A DNA stretch of 64,000 nt from Pratylenchus scribneri (Eukaryota > Nematoda > Chromadorea > Rhabditida > Pratylenchidae), in the NCBI GenBank assembly GCA_030063045.1, contig JAQSEB010000032.1:3038001-3102000 (forward strand). The letters run 5' to 3'. The notes beneath the pieces were generated by a model, which was not told the origin of the DNA, did not search any database, and saw nothing but the letters and a program-made list of their open reading frames with translations. The position numbers were made by a program, and so were the translations under genes. This document shows positions 47,522-58,815 of this stretch, one piece after another. How positions within the stretch are numbered: position 1 is the stretch's first letter; each line of letters begins with the position of its first letter.

Positions 47522-48485
47522 TTCATTTGGCCATTATTTTTTTTTTGAAGGGAAGAGAAAAAGTGGGACAAGTTTTAATGGAACGATGGGAAATTGGACG
47601 GGAGAAAGTGAAAGTGGTTGATGTTGAGTCTTGAGTGTAAAAGAGAAAAGGAGAAAGGAATGAATGGAGAAAGTATAGAATCTTGCCTAAAGGGAATTTA
47701 ATAATTGCCAAACAAAATTGAAAAAAATAATAAAAAATTTTTGGAAAATGTTTAGTTCACTAAATACTTTGTCTTCTGGAAAGTTTAATTTGCTTTTCCG
47801 GAAAGTTTTTAATTCAATTTTTTCCGGAAAGTTTTTTAATTCAATTTTCTTCCGGAAAGTTTTTAATTCAATTCTTTCCGGAAAGTTTTTTAATTCAATT
47901 TCTTCCGGAAAGTTTTTTAATTCAATTCTTTCCGGAAAGTTTTTTAATTCAATTCTTTCCGGAAAGTTTTTTAATTCAATTCTTTCCGGAAAGTTTTTTA
48001 ATTCAATTCTTTCCGGAAAGTTCTTAATTCAATTCCTTCCGGAAAGTTTTTAATTCAATTCCTTCCGGAAAGTTTTTAATTCAATTCCTTCCGGAAAGTT
48101 TTTTAATTCAATTTCTTCCGGAAAGTTTTTTAATTCGATTCTTTCCGGAAAGTTTTTTAATTCAATTCTTTCCGGAAAGTTTTTTAATTCAATTCTTTCC
48201 GGAGTTTTTTAATTCAATTCTTTCCGGAAAGTTTTTTTATTCAATTTGTTCCGGAAAATTTTTAATTCAATTCTTTCCGGAAAGTTTTAAATTCAATTTG
48301 TTCCGGAAAATTTTTAATTCAATTCTTTCCGGAAAGTTTTAATTCAATTTGTTCCGGAAAAATTCATCCAGAATTTTTTAATTAGAATAAATTGGCATTA
48401 AAATATAAAAGAAGGCACATATTAATGATATTGTATAAAATGGATTAGCATTTTTTAATTAATTTGCTCGAATTCCATCAATATA
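47522..48485. repeat. Intergenic TTTCCGGAAAG minisatellite (array 7)
   Basis: Between the DUF273 gene start and the 3' end of the next - strand gene. About 47770-48365 holds about 24 units of 24-27 bp. On the + strand the unit is TTTTTAATTCAATTCTTTCC followed by GGAAAG. It shares the palindrome TTTCCGGAAA with arrays 4 and 8. The rest is AT-rich, and 47560-47680 is purine-rich. It is the only array of this family outside an obvious intron, although it could lie in a long 3' UTR or 5' UTR intron. Confidence 0.9.
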
Positions 48486-49309
48486 TTAAAGTCTCAATGC
48501 CGCTTCTTTCATTTGTGCCAGCCTCCTTTCCAACCGCTCCAATCTTCCCCTATCCATTTCTGTTGTTGCCGAAGATCGAGGCGGATTTGGAAGTTGTTCA
48601 ATTTGGACATGGCCACTCAAGGATCGAACATTGATTTGGCCTTTTAGTCGGATCAACATTCCATTGAGTAAAAAATCACTGTGGAATTTGACCTAATGGA
48701 AATTTTTTTATTTAAATATATTTTTTGACTTTCATTATGTTTTCTTTAGCGAATATTATTTAAAATTATTCAAAATTAATACAGAATTTAAATTTCTCTT
48801 AATTTAATTATTTTATGTGATTCAAATTTTTTTTCCATTTTGCATAAATTTTGTCTAATCAAATTTCCATTCCATTCATTTTTTCTAGAATTATAGGGAG
48901 GGAAATATTCTACAATTCCTCTTTAAAATGGGATTATTTACTTCATTTTGCTCGGCCAACAAATTTGCAGAACAAAGATTCAAATGGAAATTGACCCCAT
49001 TGTTGGGCAATGCCTTCAATAAAAAACATATTCAATTAAATAATTCAGATAGCCCACAATATGCATTTTCTTGGCCATTTGGACGGAATGAATGAAATTT
49101 TGACGTCTTTCTTCCTCTTTGGCATGCGGGATTGCGGCAAAACAGCATTGTAAACCACGGACCAAATCAATCAAAAATGGGTCTGTTCGGAATTGTTGTT
49201 GTTGATCATTTGCATTTGAATTTGCATTTTGGCCATTTTCATCATCATTTTTGGTGGCTGATTTCATTGATGGACAGGGACAGAGCAAAATTGAGGAGGG
49301 AAAAAGCAT
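48486..49309 (-). CDS. Hypothetical protein, about 176 residues
   Basis: Three exons join in phase: 49058-49309, 48942-49013, 48486-48692. The protein has a short N-terminal segment, a low-complexity Asn/Gln/Asp stretch, and then a probably helical part (DPFLIDLVRGLQCCFAAIPH, RRQNFIHSVQMAKKMHI). After these come ALPNNGVNFHLNLCSANLL and a C-terminal charged helix (RLERLERRLAQMKEAALRL). The start could also be the internal Met at 49267. Its size and helical layout resemble small Mediator-type subunits, but I cannot assign it and claim no function. The 44-nt first intron is typical of the window. Confidence 0.65.
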
Positions 49310-50574
49310 AAATGGAGCAAATCTGAATGGTCAAAATGTGGGGATTAATGAATTATTTCATGGAAAGGGGTAAAATAATAATCCAATTGAATGGATTTAT
49401 GAGTATTTTTGCCTTCTAAAACCGATCAATGAGGGAAATAAATGGATGGAATTAATGAAGGAGAGGAGTTGCGCGGAATGGAAGGTGAATGAGGAGGGAA
49501 GGGCGAGGGAATTGAGGGTTGTTTAGATTGTATCAGAGGTTTGCCGCTGAACTGCCATGTCCTTCCTTCTCCATTTCCCTCCCTTTTTGGCGATCCTCAA
49601 TTTATGATAAGAAGCATTTTTGGCGTGAAAGAAGGACTCTCGTAAATTAAATATGGTAGCACATTTTAAGTCGATTATTTACATTTTTGGATTGGGGTGA
49701 TAGTTCCGGAATGAATGATTGAATGAATGGATGGTTTTCCCTTTCGATTTTGGCCACAACCAACCAACCAACTCGACCAAATTCTTATAATTTTCAATTT
49801 GGCCATTCTCCCCGCCATTGACCCATCTTTCCCCCCTCCCTCTCAACTTTTTGGTTGGTTGGCCAAACAAAAGACAAAATCCGATGAAAGGCGTCAGCAG
49901 TTTGCGCCTAACCAAAAGGAAGGAGAAAGGAAGAAGGACACCTTTGCTTCCTTAACCAAGGTCGACCGCCGAAACATCCCCATTAATCCATCATTTGGAG
50001 AGAGGAGGAGGAGAGGTTGGCCATGGCCCAGCCATAAAATCCCGTTGAATTCGGGCAAAGAATTGTTCTATCCAATGGTTGGAGGAATGGAATGGTGGAA
50101 TAGGTGATTTCGGCTATTAGGGAAAATCCAAATTGAAAATGGCAAAAAAAGGGGTTGAGAGGAATGAAGAATTGCCAAGGAACTGTGATGAAAAATACCT
50201 CCTTATCCACCGTAGTCGGATCAGAAAAAGTGACTTCTCCCACATAAATAATTCTCTGTCCATCCAATTCGTTTTATATAAACTTCCCAGTTCCCGTAAT
50301 AAGAGTCCATTTGGCCCAACCCTTCCTCCTCCGCACAATGCAATGGCCCAATCCCCCATAACCTTTCGGCTGGCTGATTTATTTTCTCAAAAATATGCTC
50401 CATCCATCCTTTGTTGAATTACCTCTTTGCCATATTTCCAAAAAAGACACCAAATGGAATGAATTTATTCCGATTTCATCATTTTTATTATGAAAATATT
50501 TAAATTAGATGAATGAAAATATATTTAAGTATGGAAATCGATCAAATTATCATATCAATTTCAATTTCTTCCAT
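49310..50574. other. Intergenic region, no confident gene
   Basis: 49320-49600 is ordinary AT-rich to purine-rich sequence. 49680-49990 is mixed, with a pyrimidine tract (CTTTCCCCCCTCCCTCTC near 49825). 50020-50420 has overlapping open frames on both strands, including an 80-residue - strand frame at 50117-50359, but I could not build a spliced model with a recognisable domain. A small or pseudogenised gene here is possible. Confidence 0.35.
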
Positions 50575-51476
50575 TTAAGCTTTGCTTAATCGGGAACTTC
50601 GTCTCGGTTTCTTCGCTGATCCAACTTCTTGTGGGTCATCCATCTCCATATGCTTCTTTTCCGAATTTTCTTCAGTCATTTTCTGATCTTCAGCCTTGGC
50701 CAATGGTTCTTCACTTGTTGAATGCTTTTCCTTAAAATAAAATTTTATAGAAATTTTATTATAGGCCAAATTGTAGAGGACACTCTACGCTTTAAAATGA
50801 TATATCACTTTCTCAGATTGGCTAATTCGTTGTTGAGTTATAGCCAAAAAACGAATGCAAGAACATATTCCCTTCATTTACAATACCGTATTTTCTCTTT
50901 GTCTGATTTTAGCCGCAGGCAAGAATCAAGGAAAGTTTGGTTTCTTTCAATTAACCATACCGTTTTTGGCCCATAACTCAATGAGGCATTAGCCAATCTT
51001 GGACAGTGATATATCATTTTAAAGCCCAAAGTGTCCTCTACAATTTAGAATAATTAAATTTTCTATTTTACTTCTTCATGCTTTTGATTTTCATCATTTC
51101 CAATTCCAACATTTTCTGCTGGATTTGTTTGCACTTCATCCTTGATTTTTTCAACTTGTAATTCGAAACTTTCCAATTCTTGAAAAGTTTCCTCCAGCGC
51201 ACTGATTTCAGCCTAAATAAACATTTAATTAACCAAAATCCAAAATATAAACAAAATTACCAAGCATTCTTCACTCAATTCTTCCGTTTTATCACTCTTA
51301 TTCGATTGCATGCTATATCGCTTCACAATTTCGTCAACTGTCGCGGATGGCACAGCATTTGTCTTTTCCTTCGAACTTTGGCCAATTTTCCGTTTTCTTT
51401 TCTCATTTTGGGGTTTTGAATTGGAATTTGATGAGGATGAAGCTGCCCCAGGGGTTTCAGATTTAGTTTTAGGCAT
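50575..51476 (-). CDS. Small charged, probably nuclear protein
   Basis: Three exons join in phase: 51261-51476, 51072-51212, 50575-50730. The product is about 170 residues and rich in Lys, Glu and Ser. It starts MPKTKSETPGAASSSS, has basic clusters (EKRKRKIGQ) and a central acidic, probably coiled-coil stretch (AEISALEETFQELESFELQV). It ends KKPRRSSRLSKA, a plausible nuclear localisation signal. No known domain is recognised. The second intron (50731-51071) is almost entirely one MITE. The first intron is about 48 nt. The coding evidence is splice-phase consistency and composition only. Confidence 0.7.
50768..51048. mobile_element. MITE family 2, intact palindrome filling an intron
   Basis: About 280 bp. 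Left arm AAATTGTAGAGGACACTCTA, GCTTTAAAATGATATATCAC, TTGGCTAATTCGTTGTTGAG; right arm GAGGCATTAGCCAATCTTGG, TGATATATCATTTTAAAGCC, AGTGTCCTCTACAATTT. The arms are near-perfect inverted repeats of about 75 bp, and the element takes up over 80% of its intron. Confidence 0.85.
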
Positions 51477-51866
51477 TTCAAGAGGAATTTTGCTTGAATT
51501 TATTTACGGATTTGGATAAATAATTTTTAAAAATATAATGGCCTCAAATGGCGGATTTGTTTTTGTTTACTCGATAATTTAATTTGGTGATAGATTATAA
51601 AGAAATTAGAGAGACGAGATGAATAAGAATTTTTGACATCGCGTCCAAAATAATACCCTTAGCCAATGCAAAAAATGAAAATGGATAAAAATATTTTTAT
51701 TGTTACAGTACCTAATTTCCTCCGGGGCAAAATCACCAAATAATTTATCAAAATTGCCTTCGGAACGGTTAAATAAAATGCAAATTAATTAAATACTATT
51801 TAATGAATAGTAATTTATAATTGAATTAAAATTTAATATAACAATTAAATGTGTAAAAATAAAAAT
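51477..51866. other. Short intergenic region between gbb-1 3' end and next gene
   Basis: 390 bp of AT-rich sequence between two - strand genes. It contains no open frame or recognisable element and presumably holds the gbb-1 3' UTR and the promoter of the downstream gene. The gap is too long for a typical nematode operon spacing of about 100 nt. Confidence 0.5.
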
Positions 51867-54800
51867 CTAAAGAAGTATTTCCTCCTCCTCTCCTTCATCA
51901 TCCTCCCAAGAAGATGCCTCATTTGAGGAGGCTGTCAACATTAATACGTCTCCATTCTCCTCGTCATAATCACTGCATACACCTAATAAAAATTAAATAA
52001 TTAATTATTTTAATTGTTCACAGATGTACCCGTGTCCCCGGCCAATGGTTGTTCCTCATCTGCTCGTTCCCTTTGGCCACTAATCATCAATTCCTCCTCT
52101 TCATCCATTCCACCGTTTGTTGTTTCCCTCTCAATAATTGAAGTTTCCGGTTGATGTTCCAAAAATGTGATCACGGTTGGTTCCATTGCCGTCGAAATTG
52201 TTGTTGGCTCAAATTCAAGGACTCCTCCCCCACTTGATGAAGGCAAACATGACATTTCAGTATTATTATTATTCAAATGGTTCATTTCTGAAGAGGGCAG
52301 AGGTGCCATTTTTCCACTCTTTCCTTTATATTTTGGATTTATCAACAACAAATGGCCTTCAAGAATTCGACGGCATTCGCTGATTTTTAAATTCCTCTTA
52401 AAACATTGGTATTGAGGTCACAGTTTAAAAGGGTTATTAAGGCCTATGTGGTACTTTTAATTTCTGAACTGTTCCGGGCAATCAAAGCTCATTCGAAAGA
52501 ACTCACCGAGTTGAGTCGAGCTAGATATGATTGAAATTTTTAATTTTTTGGAAGTCTGGCTAAAAATTTGTGAAATCAAAAAAATTGAAAAAGTGAAGGG
52601 TCCAGTTTTGGGCAGGAACCCAAAAAACTAGAAATTTTTCGATCAAATTATAGTTATTAACTCGACGCGTCTCCGATGAGCAAAATCAAATCTACCATTG
52701 ATTTCGCATAAAACTCAAAAAAGTTAGAGCCATCAAAGCTAGGGCTAGGATTAGGTAGATTTCTATGCTAGAATTTAGGGTTAGATTAGGGCTAATATCA
52801 GTAATCCACACCTATATTCGACTCAGCTCGGTGAGCTCTTTCGAATGAGCTATCACTTGTCCCGGAACGGTTCACAAATTAAAAATACATAAGTATGCGC
52901 CCTAATATTAAAAAAATGGACCATATCAATTTGTCGTTTCAATTCCGCATTCTCTTTGAGTAATTGTTGATAGCGAAGTTGTTCGGCTTGACTGGCCGTG
53001 GATTCCTGAAATTGATTGTTTTGTTCCTCTTTGGACACATCCGGATTTCGATAAATGAACAGCAGCTTTGGCCCAAACACTAGGCCCATACTGACGCAGG
53101 TACACACAAAAATGGTGGCCGAAACGAAGCAAAAGAAGGAATTCGGCTGAGTTCGAAGGAAAAATACAACAATTGGCCCACAGAGGAGGCAAAGTACGCC
53201 GACATTGCAAACGGACAAAAGTGTCGATTTCAAATCGTTCAAATAGCGAATTTTCAGCTGGCGTGTATCATAGGAGAGAAAAAGTCCAAGCAAAAGGATG
53301 AGGCCTTTGTAGCCGAGGGCAATTCCTGCACAAAAATGGAATTACTTAATGAAGAGGAATGTTTTGGGCTGACCGGTCCAAACATTTTGTTGCTGACTTT
53401 GGCACAATTCCAACACCGGCAAAAGCATAATGTCCTCAAAATTCATTCGAGCAGTTGGTTCCTGAATGAATTTGGTTGATTATTTTAGAGCAGTCCAAGT
53501 CGGTTTTTTCGGTTTTAGATTTTTGAAAAATGTCGGTTTCCAGTTCGGTTTTTCTTTTTTTTGTTTGTAGAGCAAAAATTCCGAATTTCTGTTTTAAATT
53601 TCATCAATTTTCTGAAAAAGAAACCAAATTTGGACTACTCAGAATATTTTATTAAGATGGAATTTTGGCCACTTATTTTGTACTGATTATTTTGTTAATA
53701 TGGAATTTTCCTACTTGAAGTGAAAATCGAATTTGTTTTCGGCGCATTGGATCAAAACAAAGCCAAATTAGTGAAATGAGCAAATCAATTAGACAAAGTG
53801 AACCAATAACAAAATAGAAACGGGCCGGATGAATTGGCTAAAATTTTGGGAGAGCATTTGGAATTGAAAAATGGGAATACTGACTAAATTAAGTAAATTG
53901 CCCGACAAATGTTTGGCCGACATTTTACCGGGAACTGCCCCACTGGTGGATGAAAAATTGCCGCAAGAATGTTGGGAAAGTTTTCGAATTGCGACAGCAA
54001 AAGTTTGCCGTTGGACAATTGCCGTTAACAGATTACGAACTGAATCCCATGGATTTCCATTGGGCGGAGGATTTGTGGTGGATGCCATGGAATTGAGTTG
54101 AATTGCGGCGGCACTGGTGGAATCCTCCTTTGATAATTAATTAAAAAAGGAACTAATTGGAGGATTATTTGCCTCATTGTTGTTGATATTTGCCGCCGCC
54201 AATTGTCTTTTCTTTTGTGCTGCACCCAATTTATGTGCCACCCAAACTTTGGCAAACAATGAACCATAGGAAAGGGAAAAGCCAACCATCAAAATGAGAA
54301 GACGAGCCTTAAAATAAATTATCAAATTTAAAAGAGGGAATAATTAAAACATGGCAAAAGGCAGTGAAAAATATTGGATTTGAAGGTGGCCTCAAAAAGG
54401 GCTTCCCATTTGAGGCACTGGCCGTTGGAAATCTATATAAAAATATTTTAATTTAAATTTATATATTTTGTGAATTTGTTTTGACCCCATGAGGATGAGG
54501 GAAAGGAGGCAAATCGCAGAGCCAATTATCAACAAATTACTGCATTCCGGCTGGGATTGAAGGATAATACTGTGGATTGGGGGAATATTAAATTGGCGAT
54601 TAAATTGAGAGACCGGCGACAGGCATATCGTCGATTGAAAATGAATAAAATGATGGCAAATGCCAATGCAAATAGCATAAAATTCATGACAGTCAAATAA
54701 AGCTGCAAAATTGGGGATGAATTAAAGTTGCCAACCTATTTATTAAAAAATGGAAATTTGCGTTTTCTAAAAAGTGCAGAAAAATAAAGATACTTAAAAG

Positions 54801-57800
54801 AAATGGGGAATTTATTTGTTTTTTTAATGAGAGAAGGATATGATATCCTGAAAGAATTTAATTAAGTTTTCCGGAAAGAATTTAATTAAGTTTTCCGGAA
54901 AGAATTTAATTAAGTTTTCCGGAAAGAATTTAATTAAGTTTTCCGGAAAGATTTTAATCAAGTTTTCCGGAAAGAATTTAATTAAGTTTTCCGGAAAGAA
55001 TTTAATTAAATTTTCCGGAAAGAATTTAATTAAGTTTTCCGGAAAGAATTTAATTAAGTTTTCCGGAAAGAATTTAATTCAATTTTCCGGAAAGAATTTA
55101 ATTAAATTTTCCGGAAAGAATTTAATTAAGTTTTCCGGAAAGAAATTCAATTTTCCGGAAAGAATTTAATTCAATTTTCCGGAAAGAATTTAATTAAGTT
55201 TTCCGGAAAGAAATTCAATTTTCCGGAAAGAATTTAATTCAATTTTCCGGAAAGAATTTAATTAAGTTTTCCGGAAAGAATTTAATTCAATTTTCCGGAA
55301 AGAATTTAATTCAATTTTCCGGAAAGAATTTAATTAAGTTTTCCGGAAAGAATTTAATTAAGTTTTCCGGAAAGAATTTAATTAAATTTTCCGGAAAGAA
55401 TTTAATTCAATTTTCCGGAAAGAATTTAATTAAGTTTTCCGGAAAGAATTTAATTCAATTTTCCGGAAAGAATTTAATTAAGTTTTCCGGAAAGAATTTA
55501 TTTAAGTTTTCCGGAAAGATTTAATGCATGATTGTTTTAATTCAATAATTTTCAATTTTTTGCAATTTTCATTAACTGAATTAATGGTGAATGGACAGAA
55601 TTGGAATTTACCTTAAAATTCACTGTGATTGGCCATTGTTTAATCCGAGTGGAATCGGGTGGTGGCCCTCGAGTGCCAACAAACTTTTCCCTCTTTTTCC
55701 ATTCCAATGTTTGAGTACTCGAATCATAATAACCAAGCAGAACATATTTTCCATCTTTTAATTAAAATTAAAATATAATAAATAGTCAATTTCCCTAACT
55801 TTGCATTTGCTCAATTTGTGTTCGCGCAATCCGGTCGCCCAAATCGCTGAACATAACTTGGCCTGACACTCCCCGGAATTGAATATTTTTCATGCATTCA
55901 AACATTTTCCCAGCAATTTTCGTATTATTATAATCAAATTGTTCAACACTAAGTCGTGCCGGTAATGAGCCCATCGTGCAATTCAGCATCAATGCCAATG
56001 CCCTAAAGCAAAATCAATTCCATCCAATCCATTCGAATGGTGTTACGGTAATTAAGGGAATAAGGCATAAGGGGTCCAATATCGAAGTTGATAAACTCGT
56101 TGATAAATTTATAAGATTTTATTGAGAATAAAATTGGTTATAAAATAATAGGCCACTATTGTATATTTACCAAATTCCGAATTATAGCCATAAAATAATA
56201 AAAAATAATTTTAAATATATAAAATGGATTTTTGCACATTCATATCTTGAGAAATATCCAATACTGGCCAATGCTCTTAATATCATTTTTACCCAATTTT
56301 GTCCTTTATAAAATACGAATCTAGCAGATGTATGAATCACTTTCGACACCCAATTATCACTTTCCATTTGTTTTTCTCCATTCATAATTAACCCACCAAA
56401 CGGCATCATATGCCAACGGAGATTCAGGCCATCCACCAGTCTCCGCTGGGTCCGTTTTAATTCGCAATTTGAGGCGATCTAAGAATTCTTGGCCGGTCAT
56501 TCCTTTGAATGTTTAATTAAATGATTAAAAAATGAGGTGGCATAGGGCACCTGATATTGTGGGCATTGTGTCCCGGCTTAACATAATTGATTCAGTTGTA
56601 AAATGGAATTGAACTGCTTTTTCCATCTCTTCCCTAGTGCAATTCAATGCTTCCTCTTCGGGTGGAATGAACCAAGTGTCCGAATACCAACCAATCATGA
56701 ACCAAACTTCAAAGAGGATGAAGTGGATAATGAAATTAATATCGGCTACCGTATTTTCGCCCATATAAGCCATGATGATATGCCTTGAGGGAATCGAATT
56801 GAATTGATTGTTTAAGTGGGATTCAAACCTGGCAAATTACTTTGCGCGCCTTAATAAAATAATTAAAAATATATTTAATTTTGATGGGGCAACCTCTGTT
56901 ACGTAGAAAAGGCCAACAATAATTCGGGCATCCTGCCTTCGAATTGCCTTCAATGCATCAGTTGGATCTTTACATGAAAATTTATATTTATTTAAATTAA
57001 TTTATGCCCTTTTTACCCCCATAGAAGCTATGCCTTTCCACCCGAATTCCCCTACTCCGGCATTGTTCCTCCAAATCCTTGGCCGTTGAGTCAAAAACTT
57101 CTTCAACAGATTGAAGAATGGTTATTCGTTTCCATTTAAATTTTTCGAATAAATGAACTCTAAAATGGAAGGAGGGGAAAATGTTGATAAATGCTCGAAG
57201 CAGCCCAATGTCATTTATAATAACTCATTAAGGAATGAACCAATTTTTAATAACCAAATTTCCTGTTGTTTTTTGGGCATAACTTCATCAACTCTGAACC
57301 AATTTAAATAAAATTAATATCAGTAGGTTGCCAAAAGTCCGCTCTTTAATTTGATGACAAAATTATTAAAACTTATTCAACCCTTAATGAATTATTATAA
57401 TGGCAACAAGTTGGGGCAAGCTTGTAATTGCCTTGTTGGATTTTGCATATTTGCTGAAGGATGGGTACGAAAAAGTGTGGGAAAACGTTCACGATTGGAA
57501 AGTGCAGGAGATGAAGCACCGTAGGAAAGCTAAAAGGAAGGAAATTTTTAGTATTGGCACATTTCCCATTAAATTACCACAACTAAATTCCAAACTGGAG
57601 CAGATTCAGCTACCTTAAAATGGAGGGAAATAATTAAAATAATTAATTTATTTTCCTTACCATTGTTGTAACCGGTGAACAACCGGAAAGGAGAATAAGC
57701 TTTGTTGGAGGATTGTAGAGGAGTTCAAAGAGTTGGCGGGCGGCAAGACCCGGTTGGCACTATATAAACAAAGAAAATAAGGAATTAGTGTTTATTTTTG

Positions 57801-58103
57801 GCCAACTTTGCTATTATAATGATGAAGTCGAAGGGCATAATTGGGCAACAATTCCACATTCAAATTCACATCCTCCAGCGCCATTTGCACAGCGGGAAGG
57901 CAGGCCTATTTGAGGGGAAAATTGGCAAATTGAATTTGGCCAAAATAAACAACCTGTCCACCTGGCCATCCACCGGAGCCGGATTCCATTGGGAAAAGTG
58001 CGCCAATATGCAATTCTTTGAGTGGAACAATTTTATGGATTTCCATTTTAATTGAATGCAAAATGACATTGAAAAGGAAAATTAGTGGAAATTGGTGAAT
58101 CAT
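51867..58103 (-). CDS. gbb-1: GABA-B receptor subunit 1 (class C GPCR)
   Basis: Ligand-binding subunit of the metabotropic GABA receptor at the neuronal plasma membrane, working with GBB-2 through Gi/o. I fitted about 23 exons, including 57954-58103, 57807-57905, 57661-57759, 57578-57613, 57432-57529, 57017-57159, 56894-56967, 56829-56849, 56750-56783, 56551-56706, 56397-56502, 55800-56002, 55612-55754, 54614-54702, 54486-54569, 54351-54432, 53715-53837, 53374-53461, 52922-53325, 52030-52396 and 51867-51982. A signal peptide ([17 protein letters not shown]) starts the protein. The Venus-flytrap domain shows [63 protein letters not shown] and VSGQVMF. Seven-helix parts include [27 protein letters not shown] and [19 protein letters not shown] coiled coil ([14 protein letters not shown]) and an acidic tail follow. 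GGWPGGQA marks subunit 1 rather than subunit 2. The exon around 53885-54127 is uncertain. Confidence 0.95.
52445..52893. mobile_element. Palindromic MITE (family 4) in a gbb-1 intron
   Basis: Inverted arms CTGAACTGTTCCGGGCAATC and GCTCATTCGAAAGAACTCAC (left) match GAGCTCTTTCGAATGAGC and GTCCCGGAACGGTTCAC (right). Length is about 450 bp, almost all of the intron 52397-52921. The interior includes CTCGACGCGTCTCCGATGAG, similar in style to the family 3 element at 24060. Confidence 0.82.
54703..55611 (-). repeat. gbb-1 intron with TTTTCCGGAAAG minisatellite (array 8)
   Basis: The intron joins [13 protein letters not shown] (exon end at 55612) to [15 protein letters not shown], the first membrane helix (exon start at 54702). 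About 54855-55520 has some 28 units of about 24 bp. On the + strand the unit is AATTTAATTAAGTTTTCCGG followed by AAAG. The unit is the same sequence as array 4 in unc-80, but in the opposite orientation relative to host transcription. Confidence 0.95.
57208..57425. mobile_element. MITE family 1, copy 5 (gbb-1 intron)
   Basis: Left end ATTTATAATAACTCATTAAGG, right end CTTAATGAATTATTATAATGG. It lies in the gbb-1 intron 57160-57431 and ends next to the GC splice donor. It is shorter than the other copies (about 215 bp), with part of the left arm missing. Confidence 0.75.
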
Positions 58104-58815
58104 TCTTAAAATTGTTAAAATATTTAAATCCCATTTTTGGGAAAAATGGTTGGCTAAACAAAATAGCGTTTTTTAGCTTCTTCTTTTCCTTTTCCCCTCA
58201 TACTTTTGTCCCTTTTTCAATTTCAAGGGCCAACCATTGTTTTTTCCCGAAAGGAAACACGAAAGGAAGGAAAAAGAAAGATTGACTGAAAATGGGCCAA
58301 AACATTTTGTGACATCGAGCGAGTTTGGTGAGCTCATCAGAATTTTAAAATTTTTAGACGGCGACTTTTTGAGGGGACAATCGACGGCACCACTTTTTGG
58401 GTTTTGGTGGGTGATGTCAAAAAACACACTTTTTATCCATGGGGACGCACAAAAACCCGGTGGGGGCACAAAAACTCCCCCTTTTTGTGGCCTACTTCGG
58501 AGATGTGTTTGTGGGGTGGGGCCCTCGAGTGAAGAAAGGCGCCGGAGGGGCTGAATGATAAACGAGGGGACAAATTCGGCGGGGGCCATGGACGGTTGAG
58601 CACAGCGACGACTATTCCCAAAGGGGCCGAAAAAAGGCGGGGAGGATTGTGGACAAACGGCCCGTGAAACTGACTCAATTTTGAGAAAAGGACGAAAATT
58701 AGCCAAAAGAAGAAGTGAAGGAAGGGATTGAATTGGATTGAGGTTGAGGCAATATTGAATTTATTCAAAAATATATTCATTCACATAGGTTTAAAGCCAA
58801 AATAATATAAAAAAA
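58104..58815. other. Region between hex-1 3' end and gbb-1 start
   Basis: 711 bp upstream of gbb-1. 58170-58700 is G-rich on the + strand (GGGGGCACAAAAACTCCCCC near 58465, GGCGGGGAGGATTGTGG near 58637) and hence C/T-rich on the sense strand of gbb-1. Overlapping open frames on both strands have no domain and are treated as chance. It probably contains the gbb-1 promoter. Confidence 0.45.

Noticed and set aside
47718..48053. Repetitive protein (GKFFNSILS repeats) on the + strand
   Set aside because: Translation of the TTTCCGGAAAG array, whose unit is partly a multiple of three. No independent evidence of coding.
50117..50410. Small - strand gene with an 80-residue frame
   Set aside because: Three frames are open in parallel, none has a recognisable domain, and no splice model joins them convincingly.
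53871..54101. 76-residue + strand frame inside gbb-1
   Set aside because: It is antisense to the gbb-1 region between helices 3 and 4 and has no family features.
51867..58103. Identification as GABA-B subunit 2
   Set aside because: The last helices alone looked like subunit 2 ([10 protein letters not shown]), but the ectodomain [20 protein letters not shown], the IGWYSDTWF block and [16 protein letters not shown] match subunit 1.
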